Shown here piece by piece: positions 42,083 through 51,884 of a DNA stretch of 64,000 nucleotides (its first letter is position 1; the number at the start of each line of letters is the position of its first letter). The position numbers were made by a program, and so were the translations under genes. The DNA lies in assembly GCF_039545795.1 (NCBI RefSeq), contig NZ_CP154260.1:5647001-5711000 (forward strand), read 5' to 3'. This stretch comes from Chitinophaga niabensis. Lineage in GTDB: Bacteria > Bacteroidota > Bacteroidia > Chitinophagales > Chitinophagaceae. The notes beneath the pieces were generated by a model. The model was not told the origin of the DNA and ran no database searches. It saw only the letters and a list, made by a program, of their open reading frames with translations.

Positions 42083-43182
42083 TGTACTTACACCAATTAC
42101 CAAAATGGCCTGACTTCTATTTTGATTTCCCCAAAACCTACTGGGCTCTTGTAGACGTTCGCCATAATCAGGGTAAGCTGTTAGGCCGAATGGAAAGTCT
42201 TGGGTTCAATCTGCAAAAACAAGCCGGATTGCAGAACCTTACATTAGATGTAATCAAATCCAGCGAAATAGAAGGTGAGATCCTTAACCCAGAACAGGTA
42301 CGTTCTTCCATTGCACGAAGATTAGGAATAGATATTGGTGGCTTCGTTCCGGCAGACCGGGACGTGGAAGGCATCGTGGATATGATGGTAGATGCCACAC
42401 AACACTACAAAGAGCCACTAACGGCTGAACGGCTCTTCCGCTGGCATACCTCATTATTTCCTGCAAACAAATACAAAATGACCATTGGCGCATGGCGGAC
42501 AAATGCAAAAGATGCCCCCATGCAAGTAGTATCAGGCCCCATAGGCTATGAGAAAGTTCACTTTCAGGCACCGGACTCAGATAAACTGGATGCTGAAATG
42601 CAAAAGTTCCTCGACTGGTTCAATGATACCGATCCGATGTTGGACCCGGTTATAAAAGCAGCCATGGCACATCTTTGGTTTGTAACCATTCATCCATTTG
42701 ATGACGGCAATGGCCGCATAGGCCGTGCTATTGCAGATATGGCAATGGCTCGTGCAGATGAAACACCATACAGGTTCTACAGTATGTCTGCACAGATCAG
42801 AGCTGAAAGGAATACCTATTATCATATGCTGCAGGAAACACAAAGAAGCGAGCTGGATATCACCGAATGGCTGGCCTGGTTCCTTCAATGTTTTGACCGC
42901 TCTATCGCCGCTACTGATAATACACTGGCAATGATAATGAAGAGAAAGAAATTCTGGGACAATTTTGCAACCGAGCCGCTCAATGAACGACAGAAAAAAA
43001 TGCTTAGTAAACTATTGGATGATTTCGAAGGAAAGCTCACTTCCTCCAAATGGGCTAAAATGAATAAATGCTCTCAGGACACCGCCACCAGAGATATACA
43101 GGACCTCATAACAAAAGGCATCCTCGAAAAAGAAGACTCCGGCGGCAGAAGCACCAACTACGCCTTAAAAGAAATAGCATAA
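42073..43182 (+). CDS. Fic-family protein (AMPylase) with inhibitory N-terminal motif
   Basis: A 369-residue cytosolic protein. N-terminal DUF4172-like region, inhibitory-helix motif SSEIEG (S63...E67-G68, the S/T-x3-E-G/N pattern of class II Fic proteins), Fic core with HPFDDGNGRIGR at 207-218 (catalytic His207), and a C-terminal winged-helix domain (about 295-369: LNERQKKMLSKLLDDFEG, TRDIQDLITKGILEKEDSGGRSTNYAL). All catalytic residues are present, so AMP transfer is expected once the inhibitory Glu67 is displaced. The C-terminal DNA-binding-like domain and the repeats at the promoter suggest autoregulation. ATG 42082 is an alternative start. Confidence 0.9.
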   Translation: MRSMYLHQLPKWPDFYFDFPKTYWALVDVRHNQGKLLGRMESLGFNLQKQAGLQNLTLDVIKSSEIEGEILNPEQVRSSIARRLGIDIGGFVPADRDVEGIVDMMVDATQHYKEPLTAERLFRWHTSLFPANKYKMTIGAWRTNAKDAPMQVVSGPIGYEKVHFQAPDSDKLDAEMQKFLDWFNDTDPMLDPVIKAAMAHLWFVTIHPFDDGNGRIGRAIADMAMARADETPYRFYSMSAQIRAERNTYYHMLQETQRSELDITEWLAWFLQCFDRSIAATDNTLAMIMKRKKFWDNFATEPLNERQKKMLSKLLDDFEGKLTSSKWAKMNKCSQDTATRDIQDLITKGILEKEDSGGRSTNYALKEIA

Positions 43183-43212
43183 AAAAGCCCCGATACAATC
43201 GGGGCTTTTTAA
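43181..43212. terminator. bidirectional terminator after fic
   Basis: Stem AAAAAGCCCCGAT / ATCGGGGCTTTTT with a 3-nt loop; T run on plus and TTTTTT on minus. It lies between fic and the convergent SusD-like gene. Confidence 0.9.
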
Positions 43213-43217
43213 GATCA

Positions 43218-44801
43218 TTACTTTATCAACCACATCTTCGCATTAATATCATCCACCGCAGAACCAAACTGTTTCTGCACCGCATCCTTCCAATTCTTTT
43301 CATTAGAAGAACGATGACTATCAGGATATTTAAACCGCATGGGTATCACTCCATTATTCCCAGTCCCTGCACCTACACTGAAGACCGGCACGCCCGTTCT
43401 TCTCCAGTTCAGGTAAGCTTCAAAGTCCGAACCCTGGAAAAACGCCAGGTACTTTTGCGTTAATATCTGTGCCAGACCGGTAGCATTATTTCCTGCATAC
43501 TTTACATCCGGCTGTTGATAATACACACCTTCAAAATTGAAGGGAATGGTATAATTGGTACCTGCATACGCTTTGGTGACATTGCCCGGTGCATCAACAG
43601 GAACACCATAAAATGAAAGAGAAGCACGGATACCTTTTTTATACCAGTCTTCCGCATTACCTGTGATCCAGCTACGGTTGATCGCTTCGGCAATATTGAA
43701 ACACATTTCAGCATACCCGATATACACCTGTGGTTCTGGAGAATACCCTGAATAATAACGGCTCCTGCTTCTGAGAGAGTAAGCCGCATTCACCACATCC
43801 GCCATTTTAGAGGACATGTCATCCAGGCTTTCACCGGAAGGCGCACCCACATACGCTGTAATATCAGCAGGCGTTTTACCATTCTTCAATTGTTGCGTGG
43901 CAGGCTCCGCAGTGATGTAAGCACGTGGGTCATTCAAGCTCACCAGCTTGTTCAGATAGGTGGCAGACATGTTATAACGGGTTGCATCGTTCCCCAGGTT
44001 ATCCGGGTTGATGGGATATTTATTGATGTTGTTATAGGTATACTGCATGTTCTGCTGCACACTCGTCATCAAAGGATACTTGGCAGGATTATTCACTACA
44101 TCCGCAAACTGCTGCCCTACCTTCAATTCAGCATCTGCTGTTTTCATACTCAGGCTGATCAGCACACGCAAACGCAAAGTGTTTACCGTACGCTGCCAGT
44201 TTTCAAGATTGTTACCAAAGTAGAAATCGTTGGATAAGATCTGGCCTACGCTGGTATTACTTTTATCCGGGTTCACGATGAGCTGTGTAAGATCTGTATT
44301 GGCTTCATCCAGCCATTTCAGTATCTGGAGGAAGATCGCTTTCTGATCATCATACACAGGATAGAGGTTATCTTTTCCTTTCAAAGCCTCTGTCATCGGC
44401 AGATCACCTACCATTACCGTCATGCGGTAAAAGAGGAAGGCTTTGAAGAATTTACCCAATGCTGCATAAGGGTTCACCGTAGCACCACCCAAACGTTTGG
44501 CCTCTGATTCCATTTTCAGCACATTGGCCAGCGAGTAGTAATCGTTGGATTTTGCACCGCCCCAATCGTAACGTTGGTTACCATAATAGTTATAGTTACA
44601 GGCATCGAACTGGTTCCAGCGCATTACATCACTCCAGGGAGAATTGATATTGATGCTACTGAGGATCCCTGTTAACACAAGGCCGGGAGGCGTTTGCAGC
44701 GGCTTGTTGTTATTCATTTCATAATCCGAGAACTGCTTGCTGCAACCTGTAGTGCCAAGGCCAAGTACTGTAACGAAGGTTAATATTTTGATCGCTTTCA
44801 T
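43218..44801 (-). CDS. SusD/RagB-type outer-membrane lipoprotein (SusD-like_2 type)
   Basis: A 527-residue lipoprotein; the signal ends GLGTTGC with lipobox Cys20. The mature N-terminus SKQFSDYEMNNNKPLQTPPGLVL and the blocks NPYAALGKFFKAFLFYRMTVMVGDLPMTEAL and LTQKYLAFFQGSDFEAYLNWRRTGVP are typical of the second SusD-like family. It is the partner of the SusC gene 11 nt upstream. No sigma/FecR pair precedes this pair, and no hydrolase is adjacent, so its ligand and control differ from the first SusCD unit and are unknown. Confidence 0.9.
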   Translation of the reverse strand: MKAIKILTFVTVLGLGTTGCSKQFSDYEMNNNKPLQTPPGLVLTGILSSININSPWSDVMRWNQFDACNYNYYGNQRYDWGGAKSNDYYSLANVLKMESEAKRLGGATVNPYAALGKFFKAFLFYRMTVMVGDLPMTEALKGKDNLYPVYDDQKAIFLQILKWLDEANTDLTQLIVNPDKSNTSVGQILSNDFYFGNNLENWQRTVNTLRLRVLISLSMKTADAELKVGQQFADVVNNPAKYPLMTSVQQNMQYTYNNINKYPINPDNLGNDATRYNMSATYLNKLVSLNDPRAYITAEPATQQLKNGKTPADITAYVGAPSGESLDDMSSKMADVVNAAYSLRSRSRYYSGYSPEPQVYIGYAEMCFNIAEAINRSWITGNAEDWYKKGIRASLSFYGVPVDAPGNVTKAYAGTNYTIPFNFEGVYYQQPDVKYAGNNATGLAQILTQKYLAFFQGSDFEAYLNWRRTGVPVFSVGAGTGNNGVIPMRFKYPDSHRSSNEKNWKDAVQKQFGSAVDDINAKMWLIK

Positions 44802-44812
44802 GATAGTAAGAT

Positions 44813-47800
44813 TTAGAAGGTAATATTGAGATTCACCCCATAACGGCGGGTGCTGGGAGATTGCAGACCGGAACCGCTTTGGTCACCGGCATACTGATCA
44901 ATATCCACATCTTTATATTTCGCGAAATACAACAGGTTCCTGCCCACCAGGGAAATATTAGCCTGACGGATGAAAGACCGGCTGAGGATACTTTGTGGCA
45001 CTGTATAACCAATCACCACTTCCCTGAGTTTCATGAAGGTTTTGCTGATCATGTTAGCCTCCATGGTATTGTAGTAGAAGCTGATATAGTCCTGCAGGAA
45101 GGTTTTGGTAGTGTTAGGCGCGTATTGCAGGTCTTTATAGTTAGTTACCTTACCATCGTTATCATACTGAATAGCTGCACCGTTGTTGATCACAACACCA
45201 TCTCCTACCCATGATTTCACACCTTTGTAGTCCTGGAAACGGGCTTCTCCCATTTTACCCTGTACTGTACTGATGTGACGGCCACCGCGGAAAGTCTGTT
45301 GCTGGATGTAGTTGTTCATCTTTCCACCTACACGGCCATCGAACTGGAAGTTGAAGGAGATAGATTTGTAACGGAAGGTATTGTTCACTGCCCATACCCA
45401 ATCAGGATTGGCATAACCCAGGAACTGATTTACCGGAGCTTTGATAGGCCTGCCGCTTCCATCGTTGATCAGTTTACCATCCGGTGTTCTCACAAAAGCC
45501 TGACCGTAGATACCATCTACCCTGTCACCTGCTTTATAGAAAGTATTGAGTGTATTTACACCAGGATAGAAATCCACATAACGTTCTTTGAAAGTAGACC
45601 AGTTAAACATCACATCCCAGTTCAAACCTGTAGTGCTGCGCAGCGGAGAACCAGTCAATGATACTTCCCAGCCTTTCTTGCGGGTTACCACACCATTCAC
45701 CAGGTATCTTTCTGCACCGGTTGCATCTGTGATCGGGAAGTTATAGATCCGTGGGCCATCTTTTGTAACGAAATAAGTAACGTCCAAACCTAAACGATTA
45801 CGGAACAAACGCAGGTCCATACCTGTTTCATAAGCGGTACTGGAGAAAGGTTTCAGATCAGGATTAGCAATAGTCCTGGAATAGATAGCGCCTACTTTGG
45901 AATCGTATATAGGGCGTACATCGTATCCGGCGGAGTTTTCAAAAGAAGGGCCATCATAAGAAGATTGATACTCTGTTCCATAACCAACCGGGAATGTAGC
46001 CTGAGGGGTTGCACCAATGGTAGCCATGGTCAAACCACCTTTTACGTTAGCATAAGAACCTCTGAATTTCAACAGATCTATCACCTCGGGCAGTTTCACG
46101 TAATCAGATACCACCGTACTAAGAGAAACAGATGGATAGAAATAAACATCATTGCCTTTAGGAAGCGTAGATAATTTATCATAACGGCCGGTTAAAGATA
46201 AAGTAGCGTATTTGGAGAAAGAAAGGTCTGCATAACCATATCCGCTCAATACCAGCATATCAGATTTGAAGTTACTGGCCTTCAGCGGGTTTAATGTATT
46301 TGCAAATGCATACCAGCCCGGAACGTTCAGGTAATCTGTACTGGTAAAGCTGGAATTATAGGTGAAAGAACGCGCATTAGCACCAACTGAAGCTTTCAGG
46401 CTGATGTTTTTGGCAATCTCGTCATGATAAGTGAGCAGCACATCTGTATTGTTCTCAAACATGGAACGTTTATCTTCCCTGTAATCACCCAAACCGGCTT
46501 CTCTTCCATAAGGGTGTGCAGAATAAGGCAGTTTTTCGTTCCGCAACATATCATAAGAAGTCACTTGTGAACGGGCCAGGATATCCAGGTTGTCAGAGAT
46601 CTTGTAAGAAAGCTTCATGTACCCGTTGATATCTGTTTTATAGTGACCACGTTTCCACTCCATCACCTGGAACCATGGGTTGGTATAACGCTGATACTCT
46701 GCAAAGATGGATTGAATACCTTCTTTACCTGGCTGCCAGTAATTGCGCATGGCATCCACATCCCAGTCTGCACCCGTCCAGATAGTGATGTTATAAATAA
46801 GACTGTTAGGTCCATATTGCACATCCGGGAAATTGGGTGTGTACTGGCGGTTGTAATTCAGGTAACCATCTAAACGTAACCTGTCAGACAGGTTGTAACC
46901 AGCAGAGATGTTGAAATTGGTGATGCTTAATTTGTTGTTGGGGATAATGCTTTTTTGTTCTGAATGCGAGAGAGAGAAACGCAGATCGTAATTATCACCT
47001 CTTGCAGAAACAGAAAGGTTGTTGGTACTGAGTACACCTGTTTGCATGAATCGGTTCAGGTTATCCTTTCCGCGCGCCAGCCAGGGAGTAGGTGTACGAA
47101 CACCTGTAACAGGGTCAACAGGACTATCATACTGCGGAATGGGCTGACCTTCAAACTTAGGGCCCCATACATCATAGTCACCATCATTGGTTCCGCCACC
47201 GCGGCCATCTTTGAATGCATATTTACCATGGTCGCCGGGGCCATACTCATTCTGTGTTTTAGGAATAGCCAGGAAACCTTTGTCGAACATAGTGCTGGAA
47301 TTGAACTCTACAGAAAAGCCCCTTTTATCTTTAGAGCCTCTTTTAGTAGTGATCATGATAGCACCGTTCAAACCGCGCGAACCGTACAAAGCAGAAGCAG
47401 TAGCACCTTTCAGGATAGTATAACTTTCAATATCATCCGGAGAAATGTTCCAGGTATCTGAGTTGATGGGTACACCATCTACTACAAACAACCCGATCTT
47501 GCTACCACGTAACAGGAGTTGCGGAGATGCGAGCAATTCAGGGGAAGCACCTACAGTAAGACCAGCTACCTTACCTACCAAACCATTGATAGGATTCGGT
47601 TCGCGAGCTTTGATCAGGTCAGCGCCCTTTACTTCCTGCACAGAATAACCCAGGGCCTTTTTATCTTTTTTAATGCCGAGTGCTGTTACTACTACTTCGC
47701 CTAAATTCTTTTTGTCTGTTTGCAGGGTGATGATAATAGAAGATTGACCGTCCACTTTGATCTCCTGGCTGAGGAAACCAATGAAAGAAACCTGGAGCAC

Positions 47801-48016
47801 TGCGCCATTGGCAGCTTTGATGGAAAAAGCACCCTGTCCGTCTGTAACCGTACCAGTATTAGTACCTTTTACTTTCACGGAGGCGCCAGGCACCGGTTGC
47901 AGATCTTCCGACTGGATCTTGCCGGAGATTTGTTGTGCCCACGTAGCCGTGCACGTGAGCAGCAGGGCCAGCATGAGGAATGCTGCCCGCAAGTTAGGTT
48001 GAAAACTGTGTTGCAT
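44813..48016 (-). CDS. SusC/RagA family TonB-linked outer-membrane protein
   Basis: A 1067-residue TonB-dependent transporter without an STN domain. Signal peptide about 1-28 (ends TWAQ), carboxypeptidase-regulatory-like domain about 30-110 (ISGKIQSEDLQPVPGASVKVKGT), then the SusC segment GEVVVTALGIKKDKKALGYSVQEVKG and plug (GLFVVDGVPINSD, SYTILKGATASALYGSRGLNGAIMITTKRG). Barrel to the C-terminal RRYGVNLNITF. The lack of STN agrees with the lack of a sigma/FecR pair. It lies 310 nt from the divergent DUF5690 gene. Confidence 0.93.
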   Translation of the reverse strand: MQHSFQPNLRAAFLMLALLLTCTATWAQQISGKIQSEDLQPVPGASVKVKGTNTGTVTDGQGAFSIKAANGAVLQVSFIGFLSQEIKVDGQSSIIITLQTDKKNLGEVVVTALGIKKDKKALGYSVQEVKGADLIKAREPNPINGLVGKVAGLTVGASPELLASPQLLLRGSKIGLFVVDGVPINSDTWNISPDDIESYTILKGATASALYGSRGLNGAIMITTKRGSKDKRGFSVEFNSSTMFDKGFLAIPKTQNEYGPGDHGKYAFKDGRGGGTNDGDYDVWGPKFEGQPIPQYDSPVDPVTGVRTPTPWLARGKDNLNRFMQTGVLSTNNLSVSARGDNYDLRFSLSHSEQKSIIPNNKLSITNFNISAGYNLSDRLRLDGYLNYNRQYTPNFPDVQYGPNSLIYNITIWTGADWDVDAMRNYWQPGKEGIQSIFAEYQRYTNPWFQVMEWKRGHYKTDINGYMKLSYKISDNLDILARSQVTSYDMLRNEKLPYSAHPYGREAGLGDYREDKRSMFENNTDVLLTYHDEIAKNISLKASVGANARSFTYNSSFTSTDYLNVPGWYAFANTLNPLKASNFKSDMLVLSGYGYADLSFSKYATLSLTGRYDKLSTLPKGNDVYFYPSVSLSTVVSDYVKLPEVIDLLKFRGSYANVKGGLTMATIGATPQATFPVGYGTEYQSSYDGPSFENSAGYDVRPIYDSKVGAIYSRTIANPDLKPFSSTAYETGMDLRLFRNRLGLDVTYFVTKDGPRIYNFPITDATGAERYLVNGVVTRKKGWEVSLTGSPLRSTTGLNWDVMFNWSTFKERYVDFYPGVNTLNTFYKAGDRVDGIYGQAFVRTPDGKLINDGSGRPIKAPVNQFLGYANPDWVWAVNNTFRYKSISFNFQFDGRVGGKMNNYIQQQTFRGGRHISTVQGKMGEARFQDYKGVKSWVGDGVVINNGAAIQYDNDGKVTNYKDLQYAPNTTKTFLQDYISFYYNTMEANMISKTFMKLREVVIGYTVPQSILSRSFIRQANISLVGRNLLYFAKYKDVDIDQYAGDQSGSGLQSPSTRRYGVNLNITF

Positions 48017-48325
48017 AGTAGTAGGATTAAGCGATTTAGCAATGTAAAGTTGTTCAGTCTATATGACCTAAATGTTAAGCAATACTAAATTAACAGTATA
48101 GAAATATTAAAATAATAATAACTTAACATGGGGCGGTTTTTTACTAATTCTAAACTGTCGATCTTCGTTTGGAGAATTTAAAATCGGCCATAATAAAGGG
48201 TTTAAGGGATTTTTTAAGAAAAAACTTCTGCTTATCCCTTGTAAGTTAAGGAATTTTCATAATTTACAAATATTAAACAAAATATACTGGCCAGCTATTG
48301 TAATACTAAACATTGAAAATCGGTC
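48017..48325. other. divergent intergenic region susC / DUF5690
   Basis: AT-rich, no gene. TTAAACAAAATATA at 48273-48286 resembles the half-site TAAACAAATAT seen before phnA at 53171-53181 but has one extra A. No exact TAnnTTTG element was found on either strand. Confidence 0.35.
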
Positions 48326-49663
48326 ATGTTTAAGAAACGGCTACAGGATTCCTCCGGGATTTTCTTTATTGTTTGGTGTCTGCTCGCTTCGTTCGGCACC
48401 TATTTCTGTATGTATGCATTCCGTAAACCTTTCAATACGGGTTTGTATGCAAACCTGGAATTATTTGGTATTGGCTACAAGAGCGTACTGATCATTGCAC
48501 AGGTGATGGGATATATGCTGTCCAAGTTCATCGGTATAAAAGTGATCTCCGAATTGCAGCCTTCCCGGCGCATCCGGCTGATCATTGGCCTGATCCTTTT
48601 TGCTGAGATCTCCTTGCTGGGTTTTGGCCTGGTACCTTATCCCTATAACTTTTTCTTCCTTTTCCTGAATGGCCTGCCCTTAGGGATGGTCTGGGGAGTG
48701 ATCTTCAGTTTCCTGGAAGGCCGCCGGTTCACGGAAATATTGGGCATGGGGCTGAGCATCAGTATGATAGCAGCTTCCGGAGTATTGAAAACTGCCTACA
48801 TGGAGGTACATGATCTCTTTCCTTTTATCTCTGAATTCTGGATGCCCTTCACCATCGGTCTCGTATTCCTGCCCCTGTTCTGCTTTTTTGTATGGATGCT
48901 TTCCGTAATACCCGCACCAAACGATACAGATAAACTATTAAGGGCAGAACGGCAGCCTATGAATACTGAAGACAAACGTACGGTTCTCCGGAAATACGGC
49001 CCCGGCCTGCTGTGCATCCTGCTGAGCTATTGCATGCTCACCACCCTGCGCGATTTCCGGGATAACTTTGCCGTGGAAATATGGAACGATATTTCCGGTA
49101 CACATTGGAATAAAGCGGTATTCTCGCAAACAGAATTACTCAGCACCCTGATCGTAGTCTGCTGTGTGGCGCCACTGTCACTTATCCGCAGTAATATCCG
49201 CGGATTCTGGGCCACACAGGGTTTGATCATCGCAGGTATACTCGTGTCAGGCCTGAGCACTTTTTTATTTTACCAGGAGTTGATCAGCCCTTTTATGTGG
49301 ATGTTATTATTAGGCACCGGTTTGTTCTTAGCCTACATCCCCATACAGATCGCATTATTTGAAAGACTGATAGGCTTGTTTAAAATGAAGGCAAATGCAG
49401 GGTTCTTTGTATACGGCTGCGATGCTACCGGTTACCTGGGCAGCGTGGGTTTATTATTATACCGGGAATTTTTCATGAAAGATCTTCGCTGGAGCAGGGT
49501 GTTGATGCAGTTCAGTTATGTGATGTGTTTCGTCTGCCTCACATTGCTCCTGATCTCCGTGATATTCTTCAACCGTAAATACGGGATCAGTAAATTGTTT
49601 CAGTCGCCAGGTGCAGAACCAGAACCACCTGTGAATATGAAGAATATTACTTTACATCAATAG
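48326..49663 (+). CDS. DUF5690 membrane transporter of the aminoethylphosphonate locus
   Basis: A 445-residue protein with about 12 helices, MFS-like. The opening SGIFFIVWCLLASFGTYFCMYAFRKPFNTG and the later LLCILLSYCMLTTLRDFRDNFAVEIWND are DUF5690 signatures. It is followed 5 nt later by the remains of phnW, and phnY and phnA lie convergent to it. In Bacteroidota this family is found beside 2-aminoethylphosphonate catabolic genes, so a phosphonate-transport role is inferred. No ABC phosphonate transporter is present here. Confidence 0.78.
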   Translation: MFKKRLQDSSGIFFIVWCLLASFGTYFCMYAFRKPFNTGLYANLELFGIGYKSVLIIAQVMGYMLSKFIGIKVISELQPSRRIRLIIGLILFAEISLLGFGLVPYPYNFFFLFLNGLPLGMVWGVIFSFLEGRRFTEILGMGLSISMIAASGVLKTAYMEVHDLFPFISEFWMPFTIGLVFLPLFCFFVWMLSVIPAPNDTDKLLRAERQPMNTEDKRTVLRKYGPGLLCILLSYCMLTTLRDFRDNFAVEIWNDISGTHWNKAVFSQTELLSTLIVVCCVAPLSLIRSNIRGFWATQGLIIAGILVSGLSTFLFYQELISPFMWMLLLGTGLFLAYIPIQIALFERLIGLFKMKANAGFFVYGCDATGYLGSVGLLLYREFFMKDLRWSRVLMQFSYVMCFVCLTLLLISVIFFNRKYGISKLFQSPGAEPEPPVNMKNITLHQ

Positions 49664-49668
49664 CATAC

Positions 49669-50237
49669 ATGAAGAAATTATTATTTACACCCAGGCCATT
49701 ATCCACGTCCCGCACAGTAAAGGAGGCAGCCTTAGAAGATATGGGCTCCCGGGACGAAGCATTCATTGCCACTATCCAATACATCCGGAATGCATTATTA
49801 CAACTGGGCCATGTAACCAAAGAAGAAGGTTATGAAACCGTCATTGTACAAGGCTCCGGTACCTTTGGAGTGGAGAGTGTGATCAGCAGTACCATTGGAC
49901 CTGATGATCATTTATTGATCCTGAGTAATGGCGCTTATGGCGAACGGATTGTAAAAATGGCGCTGATCCACAAGTTACCTTAGGTTTTAAACAATACCTA
50001 AAGCCAGAGATACAAGGCCATATCATCACCTCCTTTTTATACCCGGCGCATCCTTCATTCAACTTCGAAACATTCTACCGCAAACTGAGTGACAGGAATT
50101 TTGTGATCTATCCCGGCAAGCTCAGCAAAACCAATGCCTTCCGTATAGGCAACATAGGCCAGATCTTCCCGGAAGATGTAACAGCCCTTGTGAAAGCGAT
50201 CGGAGAGATCTTACAGGAAGAAAATATTTCCATATAA
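49669..50237 (+). pseudogene. phnW: phnW (2-aminoethylphosphonate-pyruvate transaminase), internally deleted
   Basis: The first 104 codons (49669-49983) encode a normal PhnW N-terminus (LLFTPRPLSTSRTVKEA, MGSRDEAF, VIVQGSGTFGVESVISS, ILSNGAYGERI) and then hit TAG. After the stop, in another frame (about 49986-50237), the normal C-terminus resumes: KPEIQGHIITSFLYPAHP, FETFYRKLSDRNFVIYPGKLS, FRIGNIGQIFPEDV. Roughly 185 codons in the middle, including the PLP-binding lysine, are missing, given a usual length near 367 aa. Short TACCT sequences flank the junction (49977-49981 and 49996-50000). No active transaminase can be made from this copy. Confidence 0.88.
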
Positions 50238-50255
50238 CATAGCTTTGAAGCAACA

Positions 50256-50288
50256 GGCCCCTGATATTTATCGGGAGCTTTTTGTTTT
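50256..50288 (+). terminator. terminator after phnW remnant
   Basis: Imperfect stem GCCCCTGAT / ATCGGGAGC followed by TTTTTGTTTT. Confidence 0.65.
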
Positions 50289-50381
50289 AGGGAAGATAAA
50301 AAATACCGTTGTTTTATTTAAAAAAAACGCTCCACAGTCTTCTTTATATTTTTTCAAAGAAAAAATAACCCCTCCCACAGA

Positions 50382-50414
50382 AAAATAAAAAAACCTCCCG
50401 TTCCAACGGGAGGT
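50382..50414 (-). terminator. terminator of the phnA-phnY transcript
   Basis: On the minus strand, stem ACCTCCCGTT/AACGGGAGGT is followed by TTTTTTTATTTTT. It lies 32 nt beyond the phnY stop. Confidence 0.85.
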
Positions 50415-50445
50415 CACACTGTAATTATACAATAAAGAGTACCAA

Positions 50446-51879
50446 CTACCAGGGCATTGAAAACGTCTTCACATAGGTAAAACACTTCATCGCTTCAATC
50501 ACTCCTTCCTTAATCCCCAACCCTGAATCCTTCACACCACCAAAAGGAGAATTCTCAATCCTATAACCAGGCACTTCATTAATATTCACTGTGCCCATAC
50601 GCAAATGCTTCACGGCATAGACCGCCTTTTCCATATCCTTCGTCACAATACCGGAAGAAAGCCCATAAGCCGTTCCATTCGCCAATGCAATCGCATCTTC
50701 CAGGTCCTTCACTTTCATGATCGGCGCGAGTGGCCCAAAAGACTCCTGCACCACCATCTGCGCATCCCTTGGAACATCCACGATCACCGTAGGTTCCAGC
50801 AATGCCCCTTTACGATGGCCGCCATACAATACTTTAGCCCCTTGCGCAACTGCCTTTTTCACCACATCTTCCAGGTAAACAGCAGCAGGTTCATCAATAA
50901 CAGTGCCCACACGGGTACCAGCATCTGCAGGATCTCCACAGATATATTCTTTCGTTTTCTCCACAAAACGTTTTACAAATTCATCGTGGATGCTCTCCTG
51001 TACAAGGATCCGTTTCACTGCTGTACAACGCTGTCCGGAATTCCTGTAAGCCCCTTCCGCAGCCAATGTAACCGCAAGGTCCATATCCGCATCTTCGAGA
51101 ATGATCAAAGGATCATTGCCCCCCAATTCCAGGATCACTTTTTTATACCCTGCCTGTTTAGCAATATGTTTCCCCACTGCCACACTCCCTGTAAAAGACA
51201 CTAACTCTACCCGGGGATCCTGCACCAATACCTCCGCCACTTCAGCAGTAGGCCCTAACAACACACTCAGCATATGATGCGGCAGTCCCGCTTCATACAG
51301 CAGTTCCACTAAACGTATAGCCGTAAGGGGAGTTTTCTCTGAAGGTTTTAAGATCACCGGGGTACCGGTAGCAATGGCAGGTGCAATTTTATGCGCCACC
51401 TGGTTCAGCGGATGATTAAATGGTGTGATAGCCACTGCAAGGGACAAAGGTTCCCGCAATGTAAAGATCTTACGCGCTTTACCCTGCGGAGAAATATCAC
51501 AGGAAAAAACCTGCCCGTCATCCTTCAGGGCTTCAATAGCCGCAAAATGTAATACATCTCTTGCACGCCCAACCTCGTAGCGGGTTTCACGGAGACAAAG
51601 CCCCGATTCAGACATGATCAGCTGTGCAAATTCCTCTTTTCGCTCCTCCAGCAGTTGGCGTGCTTTATCCAGCACAGCAAAACGATCATACCTGGTTAAT
51701 AGGGGGCCGCCTTTCAAACCTGCTGCAATAGCCGCCTCAGTATCTTTGCGATTACCCAATGTAACGGTGCCTACTAAACGTCCATCGTAAGGGCTTTTTA
51801 CTTCCAGCAATGCCCCAGATTGTAATGGTGTTCCGGCAATATAGCCGGTTAAAGAAGTGACCTCATCTAATACAAGCAT
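50446..51879 (-). CDS. phnY: phosphonoacetaldehyde dehydrogenase
   Basis: NAD(P)-dependent aldehyde dehydrogenase of 477 aa. Family residues: TPFNHPLNQVAHKIAPAIATGTPVILKPSEKTPL (Asn and Lys), FTGSVAVGK (cofactor loop), LELGGNDPLIIL (general-base Glu), NSGQRCTAVKR (nucleophilic Cys), and ESFGPLAPI. In 2-aminoethylphosphonate degradation it oxidises phosphonoacetaldehyde to phosphonoacetate. The assignment to PhnY rather than another ALDH rests on phnA being 5 nt upstream in the same operon and on phnW remains nearby. Confidence 0.85.
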   Translation of the reverse strand: MLVLDEVTSLTGYIAGTPLQSGALLEVKSPYDGRLVGTVTLGNRKDTEAAIAAGLKGGPLLTRYDRFAVLDKARQLLEERKEEFAQLIMSESGLCLRETRYEVGRARDVLHFAAIEALKDDGQVFSCDISPQGKARKIFTLREPLSLAVAITPFNHPLNQVAHKIAPAIATGTPVILKPSEKTPLTAIRLVELLYEAGLPHHMLSVLLGPTAEVAEVLVQDPRVELVSFTGSVAVGKHIAKQAGYKKVILELGGNDPLIILEDADMDLAVTLAAEGAYRNSGQRCTAVKRILVQESIHDEFVKRFVEKTKEYICGDPADAGTRVGTVIDEPAAVYLEDVVKKAVAQGAKVLYGGHRKGALLEPTVIVDVPRDAQMVVQESFGPLAPIMKVKDLEDAIALANGTAYGLSSGIVTKDMEKAVYAVKHLRMGTVNINEVPGYRIENSPFGGVKDSGLGIKEGVIEAMKCFTYVKTFSMPW

Positions 51880-51884
51880 AAAGA

